40,942 nt of DNA from Allostellaceae bacterium (GCA_025451725.1 JANWJX010000039.1:1-40942); one strand, 5' to 3'. Positions 1 to 7,729 are shown, numbered from the stretch's first letter. Numbers and translations: made by a program. The notes: generated by a model from the sequence alone, not told the origin.

Positions 1-662
1 CCGCGTCGATCTGGGTTCTTCCCGTCGTCATCGCCATCACCTTTCACGAGGCGGCGCACGGCTTCGTCGCCCACCGTCTCGGCGACGACACCGCGTGGCG
101 CATGGGCCGCGTCACCTTCAACCCGCTGAAGCATGTCGATCTCTTCGGCACCATCCTCATGCCGGCCTTTCTCCTGTTGATCCGCGCGACGTTTCTCTTC
201 GGCTATGCCAAGCCGGTGCCGGTCGATTTTCGCGCCCTCCGCCAGCCGCGCCGCGACATGGTCTGGGTCGCCGCGGCGGGTCCGGTGATGAACATCGCGC
301 TCGCCCTCGCCGCCGGGCTGGTCTTTCACGCCGTCGACTACCTGCCGCCGAGGGTCGACCAATGGGTCGGGCTGAACCTCGAGAACGCCATCGTCATCAA
401 TGTCGTCCTCGCGGTCTTCAACATGATCCCGCTGCCGCCGCTCGATGGCGGCCGAGTCGCGGTCGGGCTTCTGCCGCGATTTCTGGCCTTGCCGCTGGCC
501 CGACTCGAACGCTATGGGATTCTGATCGTGATCGGGGTGCTCTTTTTGCTGCCGTGGCTGGGCCGCGGGATCGGAGTCGACCTCGACATTGTCTACGTAA
601 TCATTTATTGGCCGAGCAATATGATCGTGCAAGGTATCGGTTGGTTGACCGGCGTATCATGA
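1..662 (+). CDS. Site-2 protease family (M50) metalloprotease, 5' truncated
   Basis: Membrane zinc protease of the site-2 family, which cleaves substrates inside or next to the bilayer. The reading frame runs in from the left edge (first full codon at base 3), so the true start lies outside the window. About 219 residues are visible. The zinc motif HEAAH is at fragment residues 15-19. The second conserved motif, NMIPLPPLDGG with the third metal ligand Asp, is near residues 140-150. Several hydrophobic segments surround them. There is no PDZ domain in the visible part, as expected for the short S2P branch rather than RseP. The stop overlaps the scpA start (ATGA), so the two are probably translationally coupled. 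Pairing of an S2P gene with scpAB is seen in many bacteria. Substrate unknown. Confidence 0.85.
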   Translation, partial: ASIWVLPVVIAITFHEAAHGFVAHRLGDDTAWRMGRVTFNPLKHVDLFGTILMPAFLLLIRATFLFGYAKPVPVDFRALRQPRRDMVWVAAAGPVMNIALALAAGLVFHAVDYLPPRVDQWVGLNLENAIVINVVLAVFNMIPLPPLDGGRVAVGLLPRFLALPLARLERYGILIVIGVLFLLPWLGRGIGVDLDIVYVIIYWPSNMIVQGIGWLTGVS

Positions 663-1441
663 GCGACGCCGCATTCGAGGAAGACGGGCGCGAGGCCGCG
701 CGGGAGGGTGACGAATTGGTCGTCGATCTCGAAGGCTATGAAGGGCCGATCGACGTTCTGTTGACCCTGGCGCGCGAGCAAAAAGTCGACCTCACCAAGA
801 TTTCGATCCTCGCGCTCGCCGACCAATATCTCGCTTTCATCGCGCGGGCGCGCCATCTGAAGCTGGAGATCGCCGCCGACTATCTCGTGATGGCGGCGTG
901 GCTCGCCTATCTCAAATCGCGGCTGTTGTTACCGGCGCCGCCCGATCCCGACGAGCCGAGCGGCGAGGAACTGGCGGCGCTGCTGACGCATCAATTGCTG
1001 CGGCTTGAGGCGATGCGCGAAGCCGGCGCGCGGCTCATGGCGCTGCCCCGGCTCGACCGCGATGTGTTTGGGCGCGGCGCGCCTGAAGGATTGCCGCGTA
1101 GGCTCATCCCGAAATACGACGCAACGCTGCTCGATCTGCTGCGCGCTTACGGACAACAGCGCCAGCGCAAGGAAAACGCCGTCCTGCGCATCGTGCCGGC
1201 GGAACTTTATTCGATGGACGACGCGCTGGAGCGGCTGCGCCGGGTGCTTGGGCGCATGCCGGAATGGCGCAACCTCGTCACCTTTCTGCCGCCTGGTCTC
1301 AGCCATGGCTTGGTCGAGCGGTCGGCGATCGCCGCGACCTTCGCGGCCACCCTGGAGTTGGCGCGCACCGGCAAGATCGAGCTGCGTCAGGATCGCGCCT
1401 TCGGACCCATCATGCTGCGCAGCGCGCCGGGAGTGATATGA
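659..1441 (+). CDS. scpA: Segregation and condensation protein A (kleisin)
   Basis: Kleisin subunit of the SMC-ScpAB condensin that compacts and segregates the nucleoid. It is 260 aa, normal for the family. The start is the ATG overlapping the protease stop; an open frame extends upstream but only as the shadow of that gene. The N-terminal SMC-neck-binding region is clear from about residue 18 (LEGYEGPIDVLLTLAREQKVDL), followed by helices with DYLVMAAWLAYLKSRLLLP. The C-terminal winged helix, which contacts the SMC head, covers roughly the last 80 residues. Its end overlaps scpB by four bases (ATGA), consistent with fixed-ratio synthesis of the two partners. No smc gene is in the window. Confidence 0.95.
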   Translation: MSDAAFEEDGREAAREGDELVVDLEGYEGPIDVLLTLAREQKVDLTKISILALADQYLAFIARARHLKLEIAADYLVMAAWLAYLKSRLLLPAPPDPDEPSGEELAALLTHQLLRLEAMREAGARLMALPRLDRDVFGRGAPEGLPRRLIPKYDATLLDLLRAYGQQRQRKENAVLRIVPAELYSMDDALERLRRVLGRMPEWRNLVTFLPPGLSHGLVERSAIAATFAATLELARTGKIELRQDRAFGPIMLRSAPGVI

Positions 1442-2118
1442 GTCAGGTTGAAACGATGGACGACACCGAACTGGACCGCGCGCAACATTTGCGCCTGATC
1501 GAAGCGCTGCTGTTTGCCTCGGCGGCGCCGCTCGACAACGAGCAGATCGCCGAGCGTTTGCCCAAGGGAACCGACGTCGCCGCGTTGCTCACGGATCTCG
1601 AAGCGGAGTATCGCGGGCGCGGCGTCAATCTCATCTATGTCGCGGGCGGCTGGACGTTCCGCACCGCTTCCGATCTGGCTGATAAACTGCGCCTCGAAAA
1701 AGTCGTGCCGCGTAAATTGTCGCGCGCGGGCATCGAGACGTTGGCGATCATCGCCTATCACCAGCCGGTTACGCGCGCCGAGATCGAAGACATACGGGGC
1801 GTCGCGGTCAGTTCCGGTACGCTCGACGTGTTGATGGAGATTGGCTGGATCGCACCCGTCGGGCGCCGCGAAACGCCGGGCCGGCCGGTAACGTGGGGCA
1901 CGACCGACGACTTCCTGTTGCATTTCGGCCTGGCGGACCGGCGCGACTTGCCCGGCCTCGAGGAACTTAAGGCCACCGGCCTGATCGGCGCCCGCCCGGT
2001 GACGTTGTCCGAGACGGCGAAAACGCTACCCTTCTCGCCGCCTGATGAGTTGCCGCGGCGCGACGAGCCGGACGAGACGGACGACGCGGAACCCGCCGAC
2101 GATAGCGACGGCGAGTAG
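1438..2118 (+). CDS. scpB: Segregation and condensation protein B
   Basis: ScpB dimer partner of ScpA in the condensin complex. It is 226 aa starting at the ATG that overlaps the scpA stop. Two winged-helix domains can be followed: residues about 10-85 (LRLIEALLFASAAPLDNEQIAERLP) and about 90-170, with the family signature LAIIAYHQPVTRAEIEDIRGV and the end of the second domain at RPVTWGTTDDFLLHFGL. The last 25 or so residues form a Pro/Asp/Glu-rich acidic tail, probably disordered, as often found in alphaproteobacterial ScpB. A gap of about 100 bases separates it from tatB. Confidence 0.95.
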   Translation: MSQVETMDDTELDRAQHLRLIEALLFASAAPLDNEQIAERLPKGTDVAALLTDLEAEYRGRGVNLIYVAGGWTFRTASDLADKLRLEKVVPRKLSRAGIETLAIIAYHQPVTRAEIEDIRGVAVSSGTLDVLMEIGWIAPVGRRETPGRPVTWGTTDDFLLHFGLADRRDLPGLEELKATGLIGARPVTLSETAKTLPFSPPDELPRRDEPDETDDAEPADDSDGE

Positions 2119-2179
2119 CAAAACCCCTTTCATTTTCGCTCGATTGCGGGGACTCCGGGGTTCTGCCATTATCCGCCGC

Positions 2180-2222
2180 GCTTCGATCCTGGTATCGAAG
2201 CAGGTTGGAATTGGGCTTCGAT
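2180..2222 (+). promoter_or_regulatory. tatB leader with three mutually complementary 8-mers
   Basis: Three segments are visible: GCTTCGAT (2180-2187), ATCGAAGC (2194-2201) and GCTTCGAT again (2215-2222). The middle one is the exact complement of both others. It can form an 8-bp hairpin with a 6-base loop with the first copy, or an 8-bp hairpin with a 13-base loop with the third copy, which contains the A and U of the tatB AUG. The two structures exclude each other. A function as a start-codon switch is inference. No U-run follows, so it does not read as an intrinsic terminator. Confidence 0.45.
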
Positions 2223-2724
2223 GTTCGATTTTTCCTGGTCGGAAATTCTGCTGATAGGCGTCGTCGCGTTGGTGGTCATCGGCCCCAAGGATCTGCCGCG
2301 CGTGCTGCGGACGGTGGGGCAGTGGACCGGCCGCGCCCGCGCCATCGCGCGCGAATTTCAGTTCCAGCTCGACGAGATGGTGCGCAACAGTGAGCTTGAG
2401 GAAGTGCGCAAGACGATGAACGCCGCCGCGAGCGGCGACATCGACAAGACGATCCGCGACATGGTCGATCCGAGCGGCGAAATCGAGAAGAGCGTGTCGA
2501 CGCCAGAAATGCTCGGCGAGACCCCGACCGCGCCCCCGGCGGAGACGGCACCAACGGCGGAACCCGCACCGCCGGCCATGCCGACGATCGAAGCGCCGGT
2601 GCCGCCGGTGTTGCAGACCGTGCTCGGCTCGCGCGCGCCTGAACTGGCACCGCTCGAACCAGAACCCGAGCCGCCTGCGGAAGCCCCGCCCCCGCGCGAA
2701 GCCAAATCCGGGACGCACGGTTGA
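2221..2724 (+). CDS. tatB: Sec-independent (twin-arginine) translocase subunit TatB
   Basis: TatB forms the receptor with TatC that binds twin-arginine signal peptides of folded export substrates at the inner membrane. It is 167 aa. The N-terminal membrane helix (residues about 5-21, SWSEILLIGVVALVVIGPKDLP) with the conserved Gly-Pro hinge is followed by an amphipathic helix (RVLRTVGQWTGRARAIAREFQFQLDEM). The remainder is charged, then strongly Pro/Ala/Glu-rich and probably disordered. The Glu-free membrane start and the LPRVLRTVGQ segment fit TatB better than TatA. tatC begins 3 bases after the stop. No tatA gene lies between scpB and tatB or elsewhere in the window. The start codon sits inside a possible alternative RNA hairpin. 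Confidence 0.92.
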   Translation: MFDFSWSEILLIGVVALVVIGPKDLPRVLRTVGQWTGRARAIAREFQFQLDEMVRNSELEEVRKTMNAAASGDIDKTIRDMVDPSGEIEKSVSTPEMLGETPTAPPAETAPTAEPAPPAMPTIEAPVPPVLQTVLGSRAPELAPLEPEPEPPAEAPPPREAKSGTHG

Positions 2725-2727
2725 CCC

Positions 2728-3561
2728 GTGGCTGAAGCCGTGTCCGACAACAAGGACGACGATCTCGAGGGCGGCAAGATGCCGCTGCTCGAGCATCTCA
2801 TCGAGCTGCGCAAGCGGTTGATGTGGTCGATCCTGTCGTTTTTGATTCTGTTCGGCCCGTCCTGGTATTTCAGCAAGACGATCTACGGCTTTCTTGCCGA
2901 ACCGTTGGCCAAGATTCTGACCGAGCAATCCAACGGTCATTTCATCTACACCGATCTGACCGAAGCGTTCTTCACCGACCTGCGCGTCGCGTTCTGGACC
3001 GCGATCTGCCTGTCGTTTCCCGTGATCGCGAGCCAGCTATGGATGTTCGTCGCGCCCGGCCTCTACAAGAAGGAACGTATGGCGTTCCTGCCGTATCTGT
3101 TCGCTACCCCGGTTCTATTCATCATGGGCGGTGCGCTCGCCCGTTTCGTGATCTTCCCGCTCGCGTTCAAATTCTTCGCCAGCTTCCAGGATCCGGGCGG
3201 CGCCGGCACGGTGGCGGTCACGCTTGAACCTAAAATCAGCGAATACCTGACGCTGGTGATGCGCCTGATCTTCGCATTCGGCTTCGCGTTCCAGATGCCG
3301 GTGTTGCTGACGCTAATGGCGCGGGTCGGTCTGGTGACGGTCGCGGGCCTCAGGAAAAACCGCCGCTACGCCATCGTCGGAATTTTTATCGCCGCGGCGG
3401 TGTTGACGCCGCCGGACATTTTCAGCCAGTGCTCGCTGGCGATTCCGCTGCTTGCGCTTTACGAAATCTCGATCATCTCGTGCCGCTTCGTCGAGCGTGC
3501 CCGCGCGCGGCGCGAGGCCGAACTCGACGCCGAGATAAACGGCGACAAGCCCAGCGCCTAG
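2728..3561 (+). CDS. tatC: Sec-independent (twin-arginine) translocase subunit TatC
   Basis: Polytopic core of the Tat translocase that recognises the RR motif of substrates. It is 277 aa from a GTG start three bases after tatB. The cytoplasmic N-terminal motif MPLLEHLIELRKRLMW (residues about 18-33) is characteristic, and six hydrophobic helices follow. The conserved first periplasmic loop (DLTEAFFTDLRVAFW) and the LTPPDIFSQCSLAIPLLALYEISI segment near the end are intact. An extended charged N-terminus and a charged C-terminus flank the core. The stop codon overlaps the stop of the convergent RAM-domain gene by two bases, leaving no room for a separate intrinsic terminator. Confidence 0.96.
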   Translation: MAEAVSDNKDDDLEGGKMPLLEHLIELRKRLMWSILSFLILFGPSWYFSKTIYGFLAEPLAKILTEQSNGHFIYTDLTEAFFTDLRVAFWTAICLSFPVIASQLWMFVAPGLYKKERMAFLPYLFATPVLFIMGGALARFVIFPLAFKFFASFQDPGGAGTVAVTLEPKISEYLTLVMRLIFAFGFAFQMPVLLTLMARVGLVTVAGLRKNRRYAIVGIFIAAAVLTPPDIFSQCSLAIPLLALYEISIISCRFVERARARREAELDAEINGDKPSA

Positions 3562-3800
3562 CTGAACGCCTTATAGGCGGTGATGGTGTAGGTGTCCTTG
3601 ATCCCCGGCAGTTTTTGCAGCCGCTCGACGATAAAATGCCCAACATCCATGTCGTCGGGCAGATAGCACTTGATCAAGAGATCGTATTGGCCGGAAACCG
3701 AGTGGACTTCGGACACTTGCTCGATGGTCTCGACCGCTTCCTCGGCCACTTTATAGGACCGGCCGAGGTCGCATTTGACCATGACGAACAGGGTCTTCAT
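3558..3800 (-). CDS. Stand-alone RAM (Lrp/AsnC ligand-binding) domain protein
   Basis: 80-aa protein that consists only of the RAM/ACT-like effector domain found at the C-terminus of Lrp/AsnC transcription regulators. The sequence shows the beta-alpha-beta pattern: MKTLFVMVKCDL at the start, VETIEQVSEVHSVSGQYDLLIKCYLPD in the middle, then LPGIKDTYTITAYKAF. There is no helix-turn-helix, so it is not a DNA-binding regulator alone. Single RAM-domain proteins are known as small amino-acid-binding oligomers that may modulate full-length Lrp proteins; whether this one does is unknown. It lies directly downstream of the RhlE gene in the same direction (stop at 3800 against start at 3800), so co-transcription is likely. 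Confidence 0.85.
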   Translation of the reverse strand: MKTLFVMVKCDLGRSYKVAEEAVETIEQVSEVHSVSGQYDLLIKCYLPDDMDVGHFIVERLQKLPGIKDTYTITAYKAFS

Positions 3801-5281
3801 CAGGCCAGTTTAGCACGCGGCCGCGAAAGAAAGGCAGGCGGGTGATCGCCGAACCCGACCACTTTGCGGTCGTCATCGGCATAGGCGGGTTCAGGCCGGC
3901 GCGCGGGAAGCGGCGCGACCGAGCCATTCGCGGCCAGCGGGAAGCTTTCCATGCTGACCGGCGCCTGGCGTGGCGATTGTGGGCGCTCGTTGCGCGGCGT
4001 GGGTTCGCGATGCTCGCGCCGCGTCTGTTGCTCGCGCGGCGGTTTGGCGTCCCGCGGTTGCGGCGCCGCATCCTTACGCTCGGTCTTGCCGCGCCCCCCG
4101 CGGCCGCCACGGCGGCCCCGCGAGCGGCGATCCGAGGCTTCGTTGTCAAGTGCGGCCGGTTCCATGCCGTCCAGTTTGAAGGGCGGAATTTCGGCGCCGA
4201 TCAGCGACACAATATTGGCGACGAAATGCCCGTCCTCGGGGGTCGCCAGCATGAAGGCTTTGCCGCCGCGTCCCGCGCGGCCGGTGCGGCCGATGCGGTG
4301 GACATAATCCTCGGCGTGGATCGGCACGTCGAAATTAAAGACATGCGACAGGCCCTCGATGTCGAGACCGCGTGCCGCGACGTCGCTTGCCACCAGCAAC
4401 TGCACCGCGCCTTCCTTGAATCGGTTCAGTGTCTCGGTGCGCAGCGATTGCGTCATGTCACCGTGGAGCGCGGCGGCATTGAAGCCGTGCTTCACCAGCG
4501 AGCGATAGAGAATGTCGACGTCGCGCTTGCGGTTGCAGAAAATTAGCGCGTTCTTGACGTCCTCGGCGCGCAGCAGACGGCGCAGCGCTTCGCGCTTGTC
4601 GAAAGGCTGCAGCATAATCAGGTTCTGCTCGACATTCTTGGCGGGCGAGGCGGGTGGCGCGACGGTGACTTCCTTCGGATTGCTGAGGAAGGCGTCGGCA
4701 AGCCGGCGAATTTCCGGCGGCATGGTGGCGGAGAAGAACAGCGTCTGCCGGATGCGCGGCAACAACGAGACGATGCGCTCAACATCGGGAATGAAGCCCA
4801 TGTCGAGCATGCGATCAGCCTCGTCGATCACCAGGATTTTAGTGTCCGACAGGATGATCTTGCCACGCTCATAGAGATCGAGCAGACGGCCCGGCGTCGC
4901 GATCAACACGTCGACCCCGCGATCGAGCTTGCGTTCCTGGTCGGAGAAGCTCTCGCCACCAATCAGCAACGCCTGACTGAGCTTGTGGTGCTTGCCGTAC
5001 GTGTCGAACGCGGCAGCGACCTGAGCTGCAAGTTCGCGCGTTGGTTCGATGATCAGCGAACGCGGCATGCGCGCACGGGCGCGTCCTGATGCCAGCATGT
5101 CGATCATAGGAAGGGTGAAGCCGGCCGTCTTGCCTGTGCCGGTCTGGGCGCAACCGAGCACATCGCGCCCGGTCAATACATGAGGAATGGCCTGTTCCTG
5201 GATGGGGGTCGGGGTTGTGTAACCCGCGTCTGCGACCGCCTGAAGGACCTCATTTGAGAGGCCGAGGTCGGAAAACTTCAT
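3800..5281 (-). CDS. rhlE: DEAD-box ATP-dependent RNA helicase, RhlE type
   Basis: ATP-dependent RNA helicase that remodels rRNA and mRNA structures. It has 493 aa from the ATG giving MKFSDLGLSNEVLQAV, which is the usual RhlE N-terminus. An in-frame TTG/ATG about 20 codons upstream also exists, but the residues it would add look non-native. Motifs in order: Q motif (TPTPIQEQAIP), motif I AQTGTGKT, Ia PTRELAAQ, II DEAD, III SAT, V/VI (SDVAARGLDIEGLSHV, then HRIGRTGRAGRGG). After about residue 375 comes a basic tail with RRGGRGGRG and many Arg/Pro residues, typical of RhlE RNA-binding extensions. The upstream gap (5282-5449) is visibly richer in A/T than the genes and may hold a long leader. 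Confidence 0.94.
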   Translation of the reverse strand: MKFSDLGLSNEVLQAVADAGYTTPTPIQEQAIPHVLTGRDVLGCAQTGTGKTAGFTLPMIDMLASGRARARMPRSLIIEPTRELAAQVAAAFDTYGKHHKLSQALLIGGESFSDQERKLDRGVDVLIATPGRLLDLYERGKIILSDTKILVIDEADRMLDMGFIPDVERIVSLLPRIRQTLFFSATMPPEIRRLADAFLSNPKEVTVAPPASPAKNVEQNLIMLQPFDKREALRRLLRAEDVKNALIFCNRKRDVDILYRSLVKHGFNAAALHGDMTQSLRTETLNRFKEGAVQLLVASDVAARGLDIEGLSHVFNFDVPIHAEDYVHRIGRTGRAGRGGKAFMLATPEDGHFVANIVSLIGAEIPPFKLDGMEPAALDNEASDRRSRGRRGGRGGRGKTERKDAAPQPRDAKPPREQQTRREHREPTPRNERPQSPRQAPVSMESFPLAANGSVAPLPARRPEPAYADDDRKVVGFGDHPPAFLSRPRAKLA

Positions 5282-5449
5282 TGAAAAGGGTATTTCGCTT
5301 CTTTCAGTTTTGTGAACGAGATGAGTGTGGAGATACACATTGGGCATCAAAAATCATTTTGGTGCACCGTAGAATAGGTGGGCGCGCGCCGCGCCAAAGT
5401 CAAATTATTTCTCGAACCTCTCGCCTCCGTGCCCGACAATCGGCCGCCA

Positions 5450-6151
5450 ATGGCCGACAAAATTCCCTTGCTGCTGCTGCCCGGATTGCTCTGCAATCGC
5501 CAACTCTGGGCGCCGCAGATCGACGCACTCTCGGACATTGCGGTGCCGCTCGTGGCCGATCTGACGCGCGATGATTCATTTCCCGCGATGGCGCGGCGCC
5601 TGTTGGCCGATGCTCCGGCGCAATTTGCGCTCGCCGGCCTGTCAATGGGCGGCTACGTCGCGCAAGAGGTCATCCGCCAAGCGCCCGAGCGCGTGCTCAA
5701 ATTGGCGCTGCTCGATACCTCCGCGCGGGCCGACACGCCGGAGCAAAGCCAGCGCCGCCGCGACCTGATCGCGCTGAGCGAGCGTGGGCAATTTCACGGC
5801 GTGACGACGCGCCTGTTGCCGAACCTGATTAACCCCGACCGGCTTGGCGATGCGCCGCTGGTGAAGACGATCGTGGACATGGCGGCGTCGGTCGGGCGCG
5901 ACGGTTTCCTACGCCAGGAAACCGCGATCCTGGCACGCCCCGATGGCCGCGCCGATCTTGCGCGCATCGCCGTGCCGACGCTGGTGCTGTGCGGCCGCGA
6001 GGATCTGCTGACGCCGCTGGCGCTCCATGAAGAAATGGCGGCGCTGATTCCCGGCGCGACGCTCCAAGTCATCGAGCGGTGCGGCCATATGACGACGCTC
6101 GAGCAGCCTGACGCGGTCAACGTCGCGATGCGGGTATGGTTGGTCCGCTAG
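5450..6151 (+). CDS. Alpha/beta-fold hydrolase
   Basis: Soluble alpha/beta hydrolase of 233 aa. The chosen ATG gives MADKIPLLLLPGLLCNRQLW; a GTG 24 codons upstream is open but adds nothing family-like. Catalytic residues can be seen: the nucleophile elbow GLSMGG (Ser), the acid in LVLCGREDLLTP, and the His in ERCGHMTTLEQPD. The LPGLLCN segment supplies the oxyanion region. The substrate cannot be deduced; relatives are annotated as esterases or hydrolases of small acyl compounds. The acetyltransferase gene starts 16 bases before the end of this one, so the two are probably one transcript. No signal peptide, so probably cytoplasmic. Confidence 0.85.
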   Translation: MADKIPLLLLPGLLCNRQLWAPQIDALSDIAVPLVADLTRDDSFPAMARRLLADAPAQFALAGLSMGGYVAQEVIRQAPERVLKLALLDTSARADTPEQSQRRRDLIALSERGQFHGVTTRLLPNLINPDRLGDAPLVKTIVDMAASVGRDGFLRQETAILARPDGRADLARIAVPTLVLCGREDLLTPLALHEEMAALIPGATLQVIERCGHMTTLEQPDAVNVAMRVWLVR

Positions 6152-6630
6152 CCATCGAAACCGCGCGGTTGATCCTGCCGCCGCTGACGGAAGCGGATGC
6201 GGAGGAACTCCGGCGCATCACCGACGACCCCACGATCATCGAGGCGATCTCGTTTCTGCGCGCGCCCTTCACCATCGCCGACGCGCGGATGCTGATCGGG
6301 CAAAACGCGAACGGGCGCGATCTGTTCCGCGGCATCCGGCACCGCGCCGATAATTTGTTGGTCGGCTTGGTGGGTTCGCATGATCGGGGAACTGGGACCG
6401 TCGAGATCGGTTATTGGATAGGCACGGCGTTCCAGCGCCGGGGATATGCGCCCGAAGCGGTGCGCGGGGTGATCGGATGGCTCGGGGCGCAAACCCCGCC
6501 GCCGCGAATCGTTGCGGAGTGCCGGCCGGAGAATCGCGCTTCCTGGCGCGTGTTGGAGCTGCTGGGCTTTCGGCCGACGGGCGCGGCCGGCACACGGTTG
6601 GGCCGAATCGAGTTGGAATTGCCGAGATGA
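6136..6630 (+). CDS. GNAT family N-acetyltransferase (RimJ/RimL type)
   Basis: 164-aa acetyl-CoA-dependent N-acyltransferase. The RimJ/RimL-like start IETARLILPPLTEADAEELRRITDDP and the acetyl-CoA-binding region (EIGYWIGTAFQRRGYAPEAVRGVIGW, with the Q-R-R-G-Y loop) are clear. It ends with the conserved ENRASWRVLELLGFRPTG. The acceptor could be a protein N-terminus or a small molecule; the sequence does not say which. It overlaps the hydrolase upstream by 16 bases, and the DUF1328 peptide follows 10 bases downstream. Confidence 0.88.
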   Translation: MVGPLAIETARLILPPLTEADAEELRRITDDPTIIEAISFLRAPFTIADARMLIGQNANGRDLFRGIRHRADNLLVGLVGSHDRGTGTVEIGYWIGTAFQRRGYAPEAVRGVIGWLGAQTPPPRIVAECRPENRASWRVLELLGFRPTGAAGTRLGRIELELPR

Positions 6631-6640
6631 TGGAGGGACC

Positions 6641-6808
6641 ATGCTGCACTGGATCGTGATCTTCATCGGCATCGCGCTGATAGCGGGATTGCTGGGATTT
6701 CGCGGCATCGCGGCGACCTCGCTGGGCATCGCCGAGGTACTGATCTTCATTCTGGTGATTCTGATCGTGGTGGGCGTGGTCGCGGTGCTGGCGACGGGCG
6801 TCGTATAG
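6641..6808 (+). CDS. DUF1328 small membrane protein (YtjA-like)
   Basis: 55-aa hydrophobic protein with two membrane segments. It begins MLHWIVIFIGIALIAGLLGFRGIAATSLGIAEVLIFI, the hallmark of the DUF1328/YtjA family, whose role is unknown. A clear ribosome binding site GGAGGG sits at 6632-6637, four bases before the ATG, and fixes the start. The frame is open well upstream, but only as a shadow of the acetyltransferase. It probably belongs to the same transcript as the two preceding genes. Confidence 0.88.
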   Translation: MLHWIVIFIGIALIAGLLGFRGIAATSLGIAEVLIFILVILIVVGVVAVLATGVV

Positions 6809-6851
6809 CTACAGTTGCAGGTCGGCATGGCCGCTGCCATAGTCCGCGGCC

Positions 6852-7232
6852 ATGACCTTGGGCACCCGTCTTTTCACTTGGTTTAGAGGCGAACTTGTCG
6901 GCACCGACCAGTTCGGCAATCGCTATTACCGCGAGAAGGGCAAGCGGCAGTTCGAGCGCGGCGGCGGCCGGCAAAGCCGTGAAAAGCGCTGGGTGATGTA
7001 TAACGGCGTCGCCGAGGCCAGCAAGGTACCGGCGATGTGGCACGCCTGGCTGCACCACACGATCGACACCGTTCCGGCGGACGCCGGCAAGAAGCGCTAT
7101 GCCTGGGAAAAGGACCATCTGCCGAATCTGACCGGGACGCCGCTGGCTTATCGGCCGCGCGGCTCGGTGCTCCGCGGCAGCCACCGCGCTCCGACGACCG
7201 GCGATTACGAACCCTGGCAGCCGCCGTCATGA
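6852..7232 (+). CDS. NDUFA12-family complex I accessory subunit
   Basis: Homologue of the mitochondrial complex I subunit NDUFA12 (B17.2), found in alphaproteobacteria but not in most other bacteria. It is 126 aa, with the family core LVGTDQFGNRYYREK near residues 15-29, RWVMYNG and the conserved WHAWLHHTIDTVP. The C-terminal part PTTGDYEPWQPPS is typical. It probably associates peripherally with NADH:quinone oxidoreductase; the nuo genes are not in the window. Its end overlaps the mlaD start by four bases (ATGA). This arrangement next to mlaD and a DUF2155 gene is common in the class and is one of the main taxonomic clues here. Confidence 0.93.
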   Translation: MTLGTRLFTWFRGELVGTDQFGNRYYREKGKRQFERGGGRQSREKRWVMYNGVAEASKVPAMWHAWLHHTIDTVPADAGKKRYAWEKDHLPNLTGTPLAYRPRGSVLRGSHRAPTTGDYEPWQPPS

Positions 7233-7726
7233 TGAAACGCAATGCGGTCGAGACCATCATGGGTGCGGTCGTGCTCGTGGTCGCGGCTCTGTTCCTGTTT
7301 TTCGCCTACACCACGACGGCGATCCGCGCCGTCTCGGGCTATGAGCTGACGGCGCGATTCGACAGGGTTGGCGGCTTGAAGAACGGCGCCGACGTCAAGA
7401 TCAGCGGCATCAAGGTCGGCACCGTCGTCAACCAGTCGCTCGACCCCAAGACATTCGAGGCCGTGGTGCGATTGAGCGTTGAGAGCGACATCAAACTGCC
7501 GGTCGATACCGTGGCGGCGGTGTCGTCATCGGGTTTGCTGGGGACGGATTTCCTGTCGCTGACGCCGGGCAACGAGGACGAGATCATCAAGCCGGGCGGC
7601 ACGATCGGCCACACCCAGCCGCCGATGGACCTGCAATCGCTGATCGGGCAATTCATCTTCAGCCAGGGTGGCGGGGCGAAGAAACCGTCACCAGCTAATC
7701 CGCCATCGACGCCGCAAAAGCCTTGA
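7229..7726 (+). CDS. mlaD: MlaD-type lipid transport protein (MCE domain)
   Basis: Inner-membrane anchored periplasmic MCE-domain protein of phospholipid trafficking between the two membranes. It is 165 aa. Residues about 7-30 (VETIMGAVVLVVAALFLFFAYT) are the membrane anchor. The MCE domain follows: YELTARFDRVGGLKNGADVKISGIKVGTV, ending with the LGTDFLSLTPGN segment. The C-terminus is Pro-rich. The partner genes mlaE and mlaF are not nearby, which is usual for alphaproteobacteria where mlaD sits in this cluster. The start overlaps the preceding NDUFA12 stop, and the next small gene begins three bases after its stop. Confidence 0.92.
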   Translation: MMKRNAVETIMGAVVLVVAALFLFFAYTTTAIRAVSGYELTARFDRVGGLKNGADVKISGIKVGTVVNQSLDPKTFEAVVRLSVESDIKLPVDTVAAVSSSGLLGTDFLSLTPGNEDEIIKPGGTIGHTQPPMDLQSLIGQFIFSQGGGAKKPSPANPPSTPQKP

Positions 7727-7729
7727 ACG

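Noticed and set aside
2119-2220. A tatA gene before tatB
   Set aside because: The gap is only 102 bases and no frame shows the TatA membrane helix.
5282-5350. N-terminal extension of RhlE from the upstream TTG/ATG
   Set aside because: The added residues do not resemble RhlE; MKFSDLGLS is the usual beginning.
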